Shown here: piece by piece, positions 16,112-27,318 of the stretch | Layout of the letters: every line of letters starts with the position of its first letter | How positions within the stretch are numbered: the stretch's first letter is position 1 | Source of the DNA: Deltaproteobacteria bacterium | Lineage (GTDB): Bacteria; Desulfobacterota_D; UBA1144; Nemesobacterales; Nemesobacteraceae | Assembly (NCBI GenBank): GCA_029262295.1 | Contig: JAJCZR010000015.1 | Span: 1-41,835, forward strand | Direction: 5' to 3' | Length of the DNA: 41,835 nt | Notes under the pieces: generated by a model | Told to the model about the DNA's origin: nothing | Database searches by the model: none | Seen by the model: the letters and a program-made list of their open reading frames with translations, nothing else | Position numbers and translations under genes: made by a program

Positions 16112-18367
16112 CTAAAACGTCCTCTCATTGGCAGAAAAATCCCTTTTAATCGCCCAGTTTGTTCTTTTAATAAAATTTTCTGTAAAATCCACTGAGCCAC
16201 CATCAGGATCAATTATCAATTTTTCCTCAAAAGTTTTAAGTGCAAGATTATATCTTTTATTAATATAGTGAGAAATGCCAAGCAGGCTTATGTTTTCAAG
16301 TTGCAGATCTTTTGTAGGTAAACCCAAAGAGTCTGCATAGAAAAAGTATTTAGAAGCAAGATTATAATCTTTATTGTTAAAATGTATCCTGCCCAGAAGA
16401 TAATGAGCGGGCGAAAAATCGGGATATGAGTGAATTATATCGTTTAATATTCCAACCTTTTTTATTTTATCTTTGGTTGTAAAATAATTAGCAAAAGCAT
16501 TTCTTATATCTGCGTTATAACTATCAAGGGCTATTTTTATATCAATTTCCTGAGATATATTTGGCGTTAAAGATTTATTTTTTAATAACTTAAACTGTTT
16601 TAGGGCTTCGTAGTAATCTCCATTTTTCCAAGTAATGTTAGCCTTTAGGTTCTCTATTATGTTTTTGTTTGTTCCTTTCATTTTACTTTCTTTGGTTACC
16701 GAATTAAAATCTTTATAGTCTTGGTCGTAGTAGTTTGAATATGCAAGAAAAGTTGTTAGATCAGGGTTATCTTTGTCAATATTAAGTGCCTTTTTAAAAT
16801 ATTTAGTTGCAAGGCTCATCCTGTTTTCGCTGTAGGCATTAATCCCTTTTATCTTGTATACTTCAACTTCTCTTGGACAATAACCTCCAAATAATCCTTT
16901 ATCAGTAAATTTTCGGGCAGAAAGTTCTTTTTCCATTTCATTTATTTCAATCCCACTTAAAAACTTTTTCCATGAATTTGTAAGTTCGGTAATGCTTTTT
17001 CCATATATATCGGGCTTTCCGGTTCGATAAAACTCTTTAAACTTCTCTATTCCAAATGTATCAACAAGATATCTGCAAAATGAACCCATAAGTGTATAGC
17101 TTTTTGCACCTGGTGAATACCAAAAACCCACTCCGAGTATATTTTTTATCTCCGGGGCAGTGCCAGATTCTACAAGATTTTTAGCGAGCTTGTGCCTGGA
17201 AAGCCCTCTTATATCCCAGTCAGAAGCCACGGCTATTCCTTCAACCAAACCATAACTTGGGCTTATTTTAAGAAACCTGGTCCCAAATTCTGCTGCCATC
17301 ACATGCACAAGCTCATGTTTTAGAAGATCGAGCGGAAAAGAATCATAAATAAGGTGAATTTCTCCATGAATTGGATTGGCAATGGTTGTACTGCCAGCAC
17401 CAATAAGTTTTTTGCGCATACCTTCATCAGGATATATAAACGAATGGATTTTTTTATCCGACTTTAATTGCAAAAAATCTTCGAGCTCAGCATATCTCCA
17501 TTCATGATCCTCAACAATAAGCTCAATCTCATCAGCAGTTTCATAAAAAGGTGAGTAATGAATGTAAAAATGATCCGTTTCAATAGTGGCGGTAAGATAA
17601 TTTTTGGTTATAAAGTCTTTACTATGTGTAAACCCAAGTTCTTCTTTTTTTATAAAGCCAATTAACACAACCGTAAAAAGAAAAATAATAATAAAGATAT
17701 TGTGAAAGCCAAACTTGTAATTTTTAAACCCGGGCAGTAACTCAACAAATTTTAGGAGAAAAAAAGCTGCTGCTAATACAATAAGCCTGTAGACAACAAG
17801 AGTCTGGCTAATTGGAATTATCCTGTCATATATTGGCCCCGGAAAATAACCTAAAACAGGGTTATAAAAGAAAAGATGTGATTTTGAGTATAATTCAAAC
17901 AAACTATAACAAATTATCAATATAAGAAGGATTGATCCTATAAAAAAGCCCCTTCTTTTAAATACATATCCGCAAAATATACCAATTGCTGTTGCAAAAA
18001 TTGTTGTAACAAATGGTAAAAGAAAAAAGAACAACAAACCTTTTTTAAAAGAGCAATAACCATTAAATGATGAGCCTATGATCCCGGATATAAAGGGGAT
18101 CATTAATATTAGAACGTTCAAAAAAAGGACTGAGTAAATCACATCTTCAATTCTTGCCCTTCCGAAATAAGCGCTTTGCTTGTAATCACCTACTATCTCA
18201 GAAGAAATAAACACACAAATAAATGAGATTATAAAAGAGATAACAACTGAAAATTCATAGCCAAGGGAGTTAATGAGTGGAAAGAAATGAATTGATATAG
18301 AAAAGACAAGGACAATCAAGAATGAAAATAAAACTTTTTTTCTGAGTATTAGATTGAGTAAAGACAT
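16112..18367 (-). CDS. Multi-TM membrane protein with gluzincin peptidase (MA family) and TPR domains
   Basis: A 751-residue protein in three parts. Residues 1-240 hold about six or seven hydrophobic helices, with a layout that recalls ABC-type permease subunits. Residues 255-510 resemble the Peptidase_MA domain: the zinc site HELVH (351-355), with a third ligand candidate Glu376 in GLVEGIA. Residues 515-745 are helical repeats of TPR type (for example MSLATKYFKKALNID, FSPAHYLLGRIHFNNKDYNLASKYF). The peptidase and TPRs would lie together on one side, probably the periplasm. It lies 6 bases after tonB and 2 before lspA. The substrate is unknown; active-site completeness suggests a working protease. 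Confidence 0.72.
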   Translation of the reverse strand: MSLLNLILRKKVLFSFLIVLVFSISIHFFPLINSLGYEFSVVISFIISFICVFISSEIVGDYKQSAYFGRARIEDVIYSVLFLNVLILMIPFISGIIGSSFNGYCSFKKGLLFFFLLPFVTTIFATAIGIFCGYVFKRRGFFIGSILLILIICYSLFELYSKSHLFFYNPVLGYFPGPIYDRIIPISQTLVVYRLIVLAAAFFLLKFVELLPGFKNYKFGFHNIFIIIFLFTVVLIGFIKKEELGFTHSKDFITKNYLTATIETDHFYIHYSPFYETADEIELIVEDHEWRYAELEDFLQLKSDKKIHSFIYPDEGMRKKLIGAGSTTIANPIHGEIHLIYDSFPLDLLKHELVHVMAAEFGTRFLKISPSYGLVEGIAVASDWDIRGLSRHKLAKNLVESGTAPEIKNILGVGFWYSPGAKSYTLMGSFCRYLVDTFGIEKFKEFYRTGKPDIYGKSITELTNSWKKFLSGIEINEMEKELSARKFTDKGLFGGYCPREVEVYKIKGINAYSENRMSLATKYFKKALNIDKDNPDLTTFLAYSNYYDQDYKDFNSVTKESKMKGTNKNIIENLKANITWKNGDYYEALKQFKLLKNKSLTPNISQEIDIKIALDSYNADIRNAFANYFTTKDKIKKVGILNDIIHSYPDFSPAHYLLGRIHFNNKDYNLASKYFFYADSLGLPTKDLQLENISLLGISHYINKRYNLALKTFEEKLIIDPDGGSVDFTENFIKRTNWAIKRDFSANERTF

Positions 18368-18373
18368 TTAATT

Positions 18374-19033
18374 TTAGCCACTAATTAATTTAAAACTTAT
18401 CGGGACTTTAACCCAGGTGGAAACTGACACACCTTTATTTTTTGCGGGAATAAACTCCCATTTTTTTACTGCTGTAATCGCGCTTTCATCAAGCACCTTA
18501 AAACCTGAAGCCTTTAGAAGCTTTAGTTTACCAACAGAACCATTTTCAAGCACGTAAACATCTATAACTACTTCACCTTCATAACCTCTTTTCTTCGCAA
18601 TAATAGGGTATTCGGGTTTCGGTGAAAATTTATATGAAGGAAAAACAAATGATTTTTGATTTACCTCAGGGTTTTTCTCAGTTTTGAATGAAGAATTCGA
18701 TGAGTTGGCTTCTTTTAATCCATTTTTATTAGTAATTTTTTGTTTTTTTATTTCTAGAGAGTTGTCAGCAAAAATTGATTTTAGGGCTTTATTTTTAGAA
18801 ACAGCTTTTTTCTTTTGCTGACCCGCTTTAACATTTCTTTTTGCAACTGGTTTTGAAATTTTATTTTGTATGTTGTTATCAGATTTTTTATTTACTGGCG
18901 GACTAAATTCTTTAACACTTACATAGCTGAGTTCATAGTCTTTTTTTGCAACTCTATCAGAACTGAGAAAAAAGGAGATTGATACGATCAATAAAAAATG
19001 TATCAGAATGGAGATTATCAAAAAAATTTTCAA
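18374..19033 (-). CDS. tonB: TonB-family energy transducer
   Basis: A 219-residue protein with an N-terminal transmembrane anchor (about 2-23), a Lys-rich linker (24-130) without the usual Pro-Lys/Glu-Pro repeats, and a C-terminal TonB domain (about 137-219). The domain carries YPIIAKKRGYEGEVVIDVYV, then the GSVGKLKLLKASG, LDESAITAVKKWEFIPA signature. The start is TTG with AAAGGAG 7 bases before it; no nearer ATG exists. It would pass proton-motive energy to outer-membrane transporters. No exbB, exbD or TonB-dependent receptor is in the window. It lies 15 bases after greA. Confidence 0.85.
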   Translation of the reverse strand: MKIFLIISILIHFLLIVSISFFLSSDRVAKKDYELSYVSVKEFSPPVNKKSDNNIQNKISKPVAKRNVKAGQQKKKAVSKNKALKSIFADNSLEIKKQKITNKNGLKEANSSNSSFKTEKNPEVNQKSFVFPSYKFSPKPEYPIIAKKRGYEGEVVIDVYVLENGSVGKLKLLKASGFKVLDESAITAVKKWEFIPAKNKGVSVSTWVKVPISFKLISG

Positions 19034-19048
19034 TCAAAAACTCCTTTG

Positions 19049-19525
19049 TCATTCTATTTCAAGTATTACAAACTCCCTCAAGCCACCAGGGGTCCTTACT
19101 CTCACATCCTCATCAACCTGTTTACCTATTAAAGCCCTTCCAATTGGGGAAGTAATTGAAATAATTCCTTTGTCAGGATCTGTTTCATCTGCCCCTACAA
19201 GTTGATACTTCCTAGTTTCACCTGAATCAATATCCTCTAATGTTACAGTTAGACCAAAAACAACCCTGTCTTTATTTGCAATTTTTTCAGGGTCAATAAC
19301 TTCTGCCCTGCTGAGCTTACTTTCAAGCTCCTGGATCCTTCCTTCCACAAAAGACTGGCGGTCTTTTGCAGTTTCATATTCAGCATTTTCAGAAAGATCG
19401 CCAAGATCCCTTGCTTCCGATATTTGTCTGATGACATCCTGGCGCTCAACTGTTTTTAATCTGTGAAGCTCTTCAAAAAGCTTTTTATATCCTTTTGGTG
19501 TGATAGGCACTCTATCAACAGACAT
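19049..19525 (-). CDS. greA: Transcription elongation factor GreA
   Basis: A 158-residue factor that rescues backtracked RNA polymerase by stimulating transcript cleavage. The N-terminal coiled coil carries the acidic tip (ARDLGDLSENAEYETAKDRQ, residues 38-57), and the C-terminal FKBP-like domain has SPIGRALIGK. The start ATG follows GGAGG by 8 bases. It is 32 bases after carB, an order known from several deltaproteobacteria. Confidence 0.96.
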   Translation of the reverse strand: MSVDRVPITPKGYKKLFEELHRLKTVERQDVIRQISEARDLGDLSENAEYETAKDRQSFVEGRIQELESKLSRAEVIDPEKIANKDRVVFGLTVTLEDIDSGETRKYQLVGADETDPDKGIISITSPIGRALIGKQVDEDVRVRTPGGLREFVILEIE

Positions 19526-19557
19526 AGATAATCCTCCATACTACTTACTTACATAAA

Positions 19558-22500
19558 CTAATAATATTCCTGTAAAGCCTTAACACTCAAGCCCTCTTTT
19601 AACATCACCTCAATTGCCCCCACAGATGCATTTGCACCTGCTAAAGTTGTAAAATAAGGAACATTGTTCATAAGAGCGGTCCTTCTTATTGAGTAAGATT
19701 GTGCAATCTCTTTTTTTCCAAGTGTTGTGTTTATTACAAGATTAACATCTCCATTTTTAAGATAATCAACAATATTGGGCCTTCCTTCAATAACTTTTTT
19801 TACCGTTTCACAACTAATGCTGTTCTTTTTTAAAAAATCAGAAGTGCCTTTTGTAGCAATTAAATTAAATCCCAGTGAAATAAGTTTACCTGCAATATTT
19901 ACTATCTTTTCTTTCTTATCCTCATCTTTAATACTGATAAAGGCCATTCCACTTAGCGGCAGTTTGTTACCGGCAGCAAGCTGGGATTTGGCAAAAGCCT
20001 TGTTAATATCCTCATCAATTCCCATCACCTCACCGGTGGATTTCATCTCAGGGCCAAGAATTGTATCAACACCAGAAAACTTAACAAAAGGAAAAACTGA
20101 TTCTTTAACGCAAAAATGTTTTGGTACAATCTCTTCGATAAAATCAAGTTCTTTGAGAGTTTTTCCAATCATTACTTTTGTTCCTATATTTGCAAGCTGC
20201 ACACCAATTGCCTTACTCACAAAAGGCACTGTGCGGCTTGCTCTCGGATTTACTTCTATGAGATAAACTTCATCATCTTTTATTGCAAACTGAATATTCA
20301 CAAACCCTTTCACATTTAAGGCAAGGGCAAGTTCTTTGGTCTGTCTTTTTATCTCATCAATAAGATCTTTACTCACTGAGAAAGGAGGAAGCACCATTGC
20401 ACTATCTCCTGAGTGCACGCCAGCTTCTTCAATATGTTCGAGTATTCCGGCAACTACAACAGTCTGCCCATCGGAGATAGCATCCACATCAAGCTCTTTT
20501 GCATCTTTTAAAAATTTATCTATAAGGATCGGACGATTTGGGGCAACCTGCACAGCCTCATCAATATACCTCTTTATTGATTCCTCATCGTAAACTATCT
20601 CCATCGCACGGCCGCCAAGCACATATGAGGGCCTCACAACCACAGGATAGCCTATCTTCTCAGCAATCTTCAAAGCCTGGCTTTCACTTCTTGCAATACC
20701 ACTTTGTGGTTGTTTAAGTCCAAGCTCCAATATAAGGTCTCTGAATCTTTCTCTGTCTTCTGCAAGATCAATGCTTTCAGGTGAAGTGCCGATTATTTTC
20801 ACACCTCTCTCTTCAAGTGGAATGGCAAGCTTTAATGGGGTTTGCCCGCCGAGGTGAACAATAACTCCATCGGGTTTTTCCCTTTCTATTATTGCAAGAG
20901 TGTCTTCAAGAGTAAGTGGTTCAAAGTAAAGCCTATCGGATGTATCATAATCGGTACTAACAGTCTCAGGATTACAGTTGATCATTATAGATTCATAGCC
21001 CTCTTCTTTAAGTGCAAATGATGCATGAACACAGCAATAATCAAATTCAATACCCTGCCCGATCCTGTTTGGTCCTCCTCCAAGAATGATCACTTTTTTA
21101 TTGGAAGTGGGATGGGCCTCACTTTCATTCTCATAAGTTGAATAAAGATAAGGAGTATAAGCCTCAAACTCACCTGCACATGTATCAACCATCTTAAAAG
21201 CAGGTTTAATCCCATTAATTTCCCTGAAAGATTTAATCTCACTTTCAGTTTTGTTAAGAAGAGTAGAAAGCCTTTGATCGGAAAACCCCATCTGTTTTGC
21301 TCTTTTCAAGGAAAAGCTCTCAATTTCTTTACCTTTTATTTCAGATTCAAAATCTACTATTTGTTTTATATTATGAAGAAACCAGGGATCAATCTGGCTT
21401 TGAGAGTAAACCTCTTCAACAGACATTCCGGCCCGAAAAGCATCAGCGATATACCATAACCGCTCTGAATTAGGGACCCTTAATTTTTCGTGAATTAGAT
21501 CTAAATCAGTGGTTTTTTCTTCAAAACCATAAGAATCGATCTCTAAAGACCTTATTGCCTTTTGTAATGATTCTTTGAACGTCCTACCAATAGACATCAC
21601 TTCACCAACCGACTTCATCTGCGTGGTCAAAGTGGAGTTAGTCTGAGGAAATTTTTCAAATGCAAATCTTGGTATCTTTGTAACAACATAATCGATTGTC
21701 GGCTCAAAAGAGGCTGGTGTATACTTCGTGATATCATTCGATATTTCATCAAGGGTATATCCAACTGCCAGTTTTGCCGCAATTTTAGCAATAGGAAAAC
21801 CTGTTGCTTTTGAGGCGAGTGCAGAGCTTCTTGAAACCCTTGGGTTCATTTCGATAACAATCATTTTTCCATCTTCAGGGTTTACAGCAAACTGAATATT
21901 TGACCCACCTGTCTCAACACCAATTTCTCTAATAATATCCACTGATGCATCCCGCATCTTTTGATATTCTTTATCGGTGAGTGTTTGAGCCGGAGCGACG
22001 GTAATGCTATCTCCTGTGTGCACACCCATTGGATCAAGATTTTCAATTGAACAGATAATCACAACATTATCCATTGCGTCTCTCATTACTTCATATTCAT
22101 ACTCTTTCCACCCGAGAGCTGATTCTTCTATCAGAACTTCACTCACTGGACTAAGATCAAGGCCTGATTTTGCAAATTCTTCAAACTCTTCTTTATTATA
22201 GGCAATACTTCCGCCTGTGCCCCCAAGTGTAAAAGAAGCCCTGATTATAAGTGGAAACCCTATCTCTTTTACCACTTCCCAGGCTTCATCCATATTATGG
22301 GCAATTCCGCTTTTAGGAACATCAAGCCCAATCTTGCTAATAGCATCCCTGAAAAGCTCCCTGTTCTCAGCCTTCTTTATGGCATCAAGTTTCGCACCTA
22401 TGAGCTCAACACCATTTTGCTCTAGCACCCCGGATTCTGCTAACTCCACGGAAAGATTAAGCGCAGTTTGCCCACCTATTGTTGGAAGAAGTGCATCAGG

Positions 22501-22746
22501 CTTTTCCTTTATTATTATTTTTTCGAGAATCTCCGGCACAAGTGGCTCGATATAGGTTTTATCTGCAAAAGTGGGATCAGTCATTATTGTTGCAGGATTA
22601 CTGTTAACAAGCACTATTTTAAACCCCTCTTCTCTCAGTGCCTTACAGGCTTGTGTTCCAGAATAATCGAATTCGCAGGCCTGCCCTATTACAATGGGCC
22701 CTGATCCGATTACAAGAATGGTTTTTATGTCAGTTCTTTTTGGCAT
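19558..22746 (-). CDS. carB: Carbamoyl-phosphate synthase, large subunit
   Basis: A 1062-residue protein (from the ATG at 22746; a TTG at 22767 would add seven residues). It makes carbamoyl phosphate for pyrimidines and arginine from bicarbonate, ATP and glutamine-derived ammonia. The two homologous ATP-grasp halves each begin with the [23 protein letters not shown] signature and contain the N-P-R-x-SRSSAL/SRTVPF loop. The last ~130 residues are the MGS-like allosteric domain. The glutaminase partner carA is not seen in the window. The upstream DNA is unusually structured, as described for 22771-22828. Confidence 0.97.
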   Translation of the reverse strand: MPKRTDIKTILVIGSGPIVIGQACEFDYSGTQACKALREEGFKIVLVNSNPATIMTDPTFADKTYIEPLVPEILEKIIIKEKPDALLPTIGGQTALNLSVELAESGVLEQNGVELIGAKLDAIKKAENRELFRDAISKIGLDVPKSGIAHNMDEAWEVVKEIGFPLIIRASFTLGGTGGSIAYNKEEFEEFAKSGLDLSPVSEVLIEESALGWKEYEYEVMRDAMDNVVIICSIENLDPMGVHTGDSITVAPAQTLTDKEYQKMRDASVDIIREIGVETGGSNIQFAVNPEDGKMIVIEMNPRVSRSSALASKATGFPIAKIAAKLAVGYTLDEISNDITKYTPASFEPTIDYVVTKIPRFAFEKFPQTNSTLTTQMKSVGEVMSIGRTFKESLQKAIRSLEIDSYGFEEKTTDLDLIHEKLRVPNSERLWYIADAFRAGMSVEEVYSQSQIDPWFLHNIKQIVDFESEIKGKEIESFSLKRAKQMGFSDQRLSTLLNKTESEIKSFREINGIKPAFKMVDTCAGEFEAYTPYLYSTYENESEAHPTSNKKVIILGGGPNRIGQGIEFDYCCVHASFALKEEGYESIMINCNPETVSTDYDTSDRLYFEPLTLEDTLAIIEREKPDGVIVHLGGQTPLKLAIPLEERGVKIIGTSPESIDLAEDRERFRDLILELGLKQPQSGIARSESQALKIAEKIGYPVVVRPSYVLGGRAMEIVYDEESIKRYIDEAVQVAPNRPILIDKFLKDAKELDVDAISDGQTVVVAGILEHIEEAGVHSGDSAMVLPPFSVSKDLIDEIKRQTKELALALNVKGFVNIQFAIKDDEVYLIEVNPRASRTVPFVSKAIGVQLANIGTKVMIGKTLKELDFIEEIVPKHFCVKESVFPFVKFSGVDTILGPEMKSTGEVMGIDEDINKAFAKSQLAAGNKLPLSGMAFISIKDEDKKEKIVNIAGKLISLGFNLIATKGTSDFLKKNSISCETVKKVIEGRPNIVDYLKNGDVNLVINTTLGKKEIAQSYSIRRTALMNNVPYFTTLAGANASVGAIEVMLKEGLSVKALQEYY

Positions 22747-22770
22747 TAAATGCAACAAAAGGGCCAAGCC

Positions 22771-22828
22771 TGTAAAGTTCGTTAATACTAAAACGCATCT
22801 TTACAATGCAGCCCCCTGAACCTCTCAG
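22771..22828 (-). promoter_or_regulatory. Two hairpins in the carB upstream region
   Basis: Read on the carB strand, CUGAGAGGUUCAG (22828-22816) forms a 4-bp hairpin with a GAGGU loop. It is followed by a 7-bp perfect inverted repeat, TGTAAAG at 22805-22799 and CTTTACA at 22777-22771, with a nested CGTT/AACG stem. The second hairpin ends about 25 bases before the carB ATG. The first has a loop loosely like the GAGAGG loop of PyrR-binding RNA, but the lower stem does not match well. No U-run terminator follows. It could be a pyrimidine-responsive leader. Confidence 0.35.
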
Positions 22829-22921
22829 ATAGACTTTTTAGACTTAAAAATAGGTCTCTTTTTTATACCTTATTATATTTTTGGTAGCAAATAATTAAGT
22901 GGTTTAACAAAGAAAGGAAAG

Positions 22922-22984
22922 ATTTGGCTGAAGCAATCAATTGAACGAGTTTGGGGGGTTGTCAGGTGACTACTCCAGCCAAAT
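22922..22984. other. Perfect 9-bp inverted repeat with nested stems; candidate structured RNA
   Basis: ATTTGGCTG at 22922-22930 pairs perfectly with CAGCCAAAT at 22976-22984. Inside, GAGT (22947-22950) pairs with ACTC (22972-22975), which is continuous with the right arm, so the stem can be 13 bp with a bulge on the left side. The bulge contains a small CAAT/ATTG palindrome. The element is more GC-rich than its surroundings, includes a GGGGGG run, and sits between carB and thiC. No T-run follows on either strand, so a simple terminator is not indicated. The rest of the gap 22747-23105 is AT-rich with no ORF I can support. Confidence 0.4.
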
Positions 22985-23105
22985 ATTATAAATTCTAGAT
23001 ACTAATTAATGCAAAAAAGTTTCCATTTTTCAATTATCTATACGAAAATATATCGACCATCAGTTTCAATATTTTTAGTAACTACAAAATTAATAATAAC
23101 AGATA

Positions 23106-24992
<1,887 letters not shown>

Positions 24993-25022
24993 TTATGTAA
25001 ATAGGTTAACTGTATTTTTACT

Positions 25023-25052
25023 ATAATAAACATTTTGTAGAAGTAATAACAA
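25023..25052 (-). promoter_or_regulatory. Candidate thiC promoter
   Basis: On the minus strand, TTGTTA (25052-25047) and TATTAT (25028-25023) are 18 bases apart: four and five matches to the sigma-70 consensus. The box ends about 50 bases before the thiC ATG, leaving a normal leader with the SD AAAGGTG. Confidence 0.45.
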
Positions 25053-25055
25053 AAT

Positions 25056-25084
25056 TTGATTGAGTAAATTTAAATCACTATATT
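25056..25084 (+). promoter_or_regulatory. Candidate tsaD promoter giving a leaderless transcript
   Basis: TTGATT (25056-25061) and TATATT (25079-25084) are 17 bases apart. The expected transcription start, six or seven bases after the -10 box, falls at or next to the ATG at 25091, and no SD precedes that ATG. It is divergent from, and adjacent to, the thiC promoter. Confidence 0.45.
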
Positions 25085-25090
25085 TCACCT

Positions 25091-26110
25091 ATGAAAACAC
25101 TAATTCTTGGAATAGAAAGTTCATGCGATGAAACAGCAGCGGCAGTTGTAAAAGATGGCAAGGAGCTACTATCAAACATAGTTTCATCACAGATTGACAT
25201 ACACAATATATTTGGTGGTGTAGTGCCAGAAATTGCATCCAGAAAACATACTGAAACAATAGTTGAGGTAATAAAACAGTCTTTAAAAGAAGCTTCAATC
25301 GAGCTAAAAGATATTGACGCCATTGCTGTTACAGAAGGCCCGGGGCTAATAGGATCGCTTCTAATTGGTATTTCAACGGCAAAAAGCCTGGCTTTTGCAC
25401 TTGATAAACCTCTTGTGGGTGTAAACCATCTTGAAGCTCATATATCCGCTATTCACTTGCAGGACAAAATTGGCTTTCCTTTTATAGCCCTAATTGTTTC
25501 AGGTGGACATACAAACCTATACCTAGTAAATGATTATCTTGATTTTAAACTTATTGGTAATACACGTGATGATGCAGCAGGAGAAGCCTTTGATAAAGGG
25601 GCCAAAATGCTTGGACTTGGATATCCCGGAGGTATGCAGGTTGATAAACTAGCAAAAAAAGGGAGTGCAAATGCTATCAGATTTCCGCGCCCGCTCAATG
25701 ATAAATCTTTTGATTTCAGTTTTAGCGGACTCAAAACTTCTCTTATCAACTTCGTAAATAAAAATGGGGTGAACTCCGATGAAGAGCTCAACAATATTTG
25801 TGCAAGTTTTCAGGAAGCAATAGTAGAAACTCTTATAAAAAAAACATTAAATGCTGCAAAAAAATATAAAGTCGAAAACATTCTAATTGCTGGGGGAGTT
25901 GCCTGTAATTCAAGACTTAGAGAGCTTAGTAAAGAAAATATTGAAACAAAGGGGTTTAAGGTTTTTATTCCTGCCCCTAATCTTTGTACAGATAATGCTG
26001 CAATGATTGCAGCTTTAGGACATTACAGATATAAGAATAATGATATCTCCGATTTAAGGCTTTCCCCTTACTCCACAAATAAAGTTAACCCGAAAAGTTA
26101 TACCTCATAA
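25091..26110 (+). CDS. tsaD: tRNA N6-threonylcarbamoyladenosine transferase TsaD
   Basis: A 339-residue ASKHA-fold enzyme that transfers threonylcarbamoyl to A37 of ANN-decoding tRNAs, with TsaB and TsaE. The N-terminal GIESSCDETAAAVV, the metal ligands His113 and His117 in NHLEAH, the ALIVSGGHT strand, and the C-terminal AGGVACNSRLR and TDNAAMIA motifs are all present. The length is normal. The 3' end overlaps the opposite-strand Dabb gene by 13 bases. TsaB and TsaE are not in the window. Confidence 0.96.
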   Translation: MKTLILGIESSCDETAAAVVKDGKELLSNIVSSQIDIHNIFGGVVPEIASRKHTETIVEVIKQSLKEASIELKDIDAIAVTEGPGLIGSLLIGISTAKSLAFALDKPLVGVNHLEAHISAIHLQDKIGFPFIALIVSGGHTNLYLVNDYLDFKLIGNTRDDAAGEAFDKGAKMLGLGYPGGMQVDKLAKKGSANAIRFPRPLNDKSFDFSFSGLKTSLINFVNKNGVNSDEELNNICASFQEAIVETLIKKTLNAAKKYKVENILIAGGVACNSRLRELSKENIETKGFKVFIPAPNLCTDNAAMIAALGHYRYKNNDISDLRLSPYSTNKVNPKSYTS

Positions 26111-26400
26111 TCTACAACACATCTTTCGGTTCTGATCTGCGAGACAAACTCAGCTACTTTCATATGATCAGGATGCTTCTGGTAAATAGCAAGATCTTCT
26201 TTACTCTCAAAAGAAGAATAAAGGGCAACATCATAAGATGCATCGGAAGGATTAAAATTAATTCCGGCTTCAATCTTTTTTATCTGAGGTATTTTATTTT
26301 TTAGATCTTCAAGTTCGCTCTTTAGTTTTTTCGCAATCTCAGATTTACTGAGACCATCATGGGAATCTTTTAATTTCCACATTACGATATGTTTTATCAT
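26098..26400 (-). CDS. Dabb (stress-responsive A/B barrel) family protein
   Basis: A 100-residue dimeric alpha/beta-barrel protein. The start MIKHIVMWKLKD, the central SYDVALYSSFESKEDLAIYQKHPDHMKVAEFV and the final strand are typical of Dabb proteins. The HPDH segment is the most conserved part of the family. No catalytic role is established for most members. GGAGAG precedes the ATG. It converges on tsaD with a 13-base overlap. Confidence 0.85.
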   Translation of the reverse strand: MIKHIVMWKLKDSHDGLSKSEIAKKLKSELEDLKNKIPQIKKIEAGINFNPSDASYDVALYSSFESKEDLAIYQKHPDHMKVAEFVSQIRTERCVVDYEV

Positions 26401-26438
26401 TATTTCTCTCCAAATTTTTATTATATGTTTTAAATACC

Positions 26439-26870
26439 TTAAAAAAGAAACGGGATTATTCTATAAGTTTTTTGTTTATAAAGTGAGTAATCATTATAGT
26501 TTTTTGAAAAAAGCCTATCTTTGTAAACTATATAGTAAAGTGACACTGCACAAAGAGTAGCCCATATAATAAACCTAGGGAAACTGTAGTAGCTAAAGAC
26601 AAGTGAAAATGTTACGAGAATAATACCAGTTGTTATCGGGAATCTTATATATTTGTAAATTCCCTTGGCTACAAATCTATAGTTTTTTGGTAAATCCATT
26701 GAGAGCGAAAATTTATCAACCCTCATCGTCCAAAGTGACCATAAAACAATGAATATTCCAAAGACCTCAATTATTGAGAAAAAAAGACTTCGTGGAAAAA
26801 GAGGGCCTGAAAAAAGAATAAATAAAAGGCAAACTAATTTAATTACCCTAAGCGAGAAAATCTGCTTCAT
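26439..26870 (-). CDS. Small membrane protein related to isoprenylcysteine/phospholipid methyltransferases
   Basis: A 143-residue protein with about four transmembrane helices. The segment GIYKYIRFPITTGIIL (residues 69-84) corresponds to the G-x-Y-x-Y-x-RHP-x-Y-x-G motif of ICMT/PEMT methyltransferases. The end, SKNYNDYSLYKQKTYRIIPF, corresponds to their Y-x-x-Y-x-x-x-v-x-R-x-I-P motif. However, the conserved His of RHP is Phe and the Glu before the last motif is not obvious, so S-adenosylmethionine use is doubtful. A TATAAT-like box lies just before the ATG. No partner gene suggests a substrate. Confidence 0.6.
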   Translation of the reverse strand: MKQIFSLRVIKLVCLLFILFSGPLFPRSLFFSIIEVFGIFIVLWSLWTMRVDKFSLSMDLPKNYRFVAKGIYKYIRFPITTGIILVTFSLVFSYYSFPRFIIWATLCAVSLYYIVYKDRLFSKNYNDYSLYKQKTYRIIPFLF

Positions 26871-26943
26871 GAAATCATTATATCATATTAAACAGACTTA
26901 AACATCCAGTGTTAATTAACTTAAAAATAAGAATTGAGGTTAT

Positions 26944-27318
26944 TTATTTTAATTTATTAGAGGGGATTAAAACCCACATTTTATAATTTGTATTTCTCCC
27001 CCAGGCAGGCTTTAAAAGAACATAATTACCACTCAAGAATTTACAATTTATAGTAAAACTGATCTTGTATTTCCCAACTTGAATAAAATCAAAATCCCCG
27101 TAAACAGAAAAGTCATAGTTTCTGTTCAAAAATTTTTTTGAAAACCCCGCAAGCCCGTACTTATCAATTTCTACTCCCATGCACTCCTCTCTTTTTTCAA
27201 AACCAGATGCATTTGAAAAGAAAAAAAACTTTTTTCCCCCTTCATAATCAAGAGTTAATACATAATGTTTATAGTCAGCACTGATTTTTTTTACTGAAAA
27301 GCTATGAGTTGAGTTCAT
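26944..27318 (-). CDS. Unknown protein, 124 aa
   Basis: I do not recognise this protein. It is basic and aromatic-rich, with alternating strands that suggest an all-beta fold (YVLTLDYEGGKKFFFFS, YKISFTINCKFLSGNYVLL). It has no signal peptide or membrane helix, although the KLK end and hydrophobic strands would suit a PilZ-like or similar small barrel; no PilZ RxxxR or D-x-S-x-x-G motif is seen. Its start lies inside the last 17 bases of coaX, so it is translated together with coaX. Confidence 0.55.
   Translation of the reverse strand: MNSTHSFSVKKISADYKHYVLTLDYEGGKKFFFFSNASGFEKREECMGVEIDKYGLAGFSKKFLNRNYDFSVYGDFDFIQVGKYKISFTINCKFLSGNYVLLKPAWGRNTNYKMWVLIPSNKLK

Noticed and set aside
22816-22828. 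CTGAGA on the carB strand as part of a TPP aptamer
   Set aside because: The rest of the conserved core (ACCTGATC, GGATAATGCC, GTAGGGAA) is absent; it sits before carB, not a thiamin gene.
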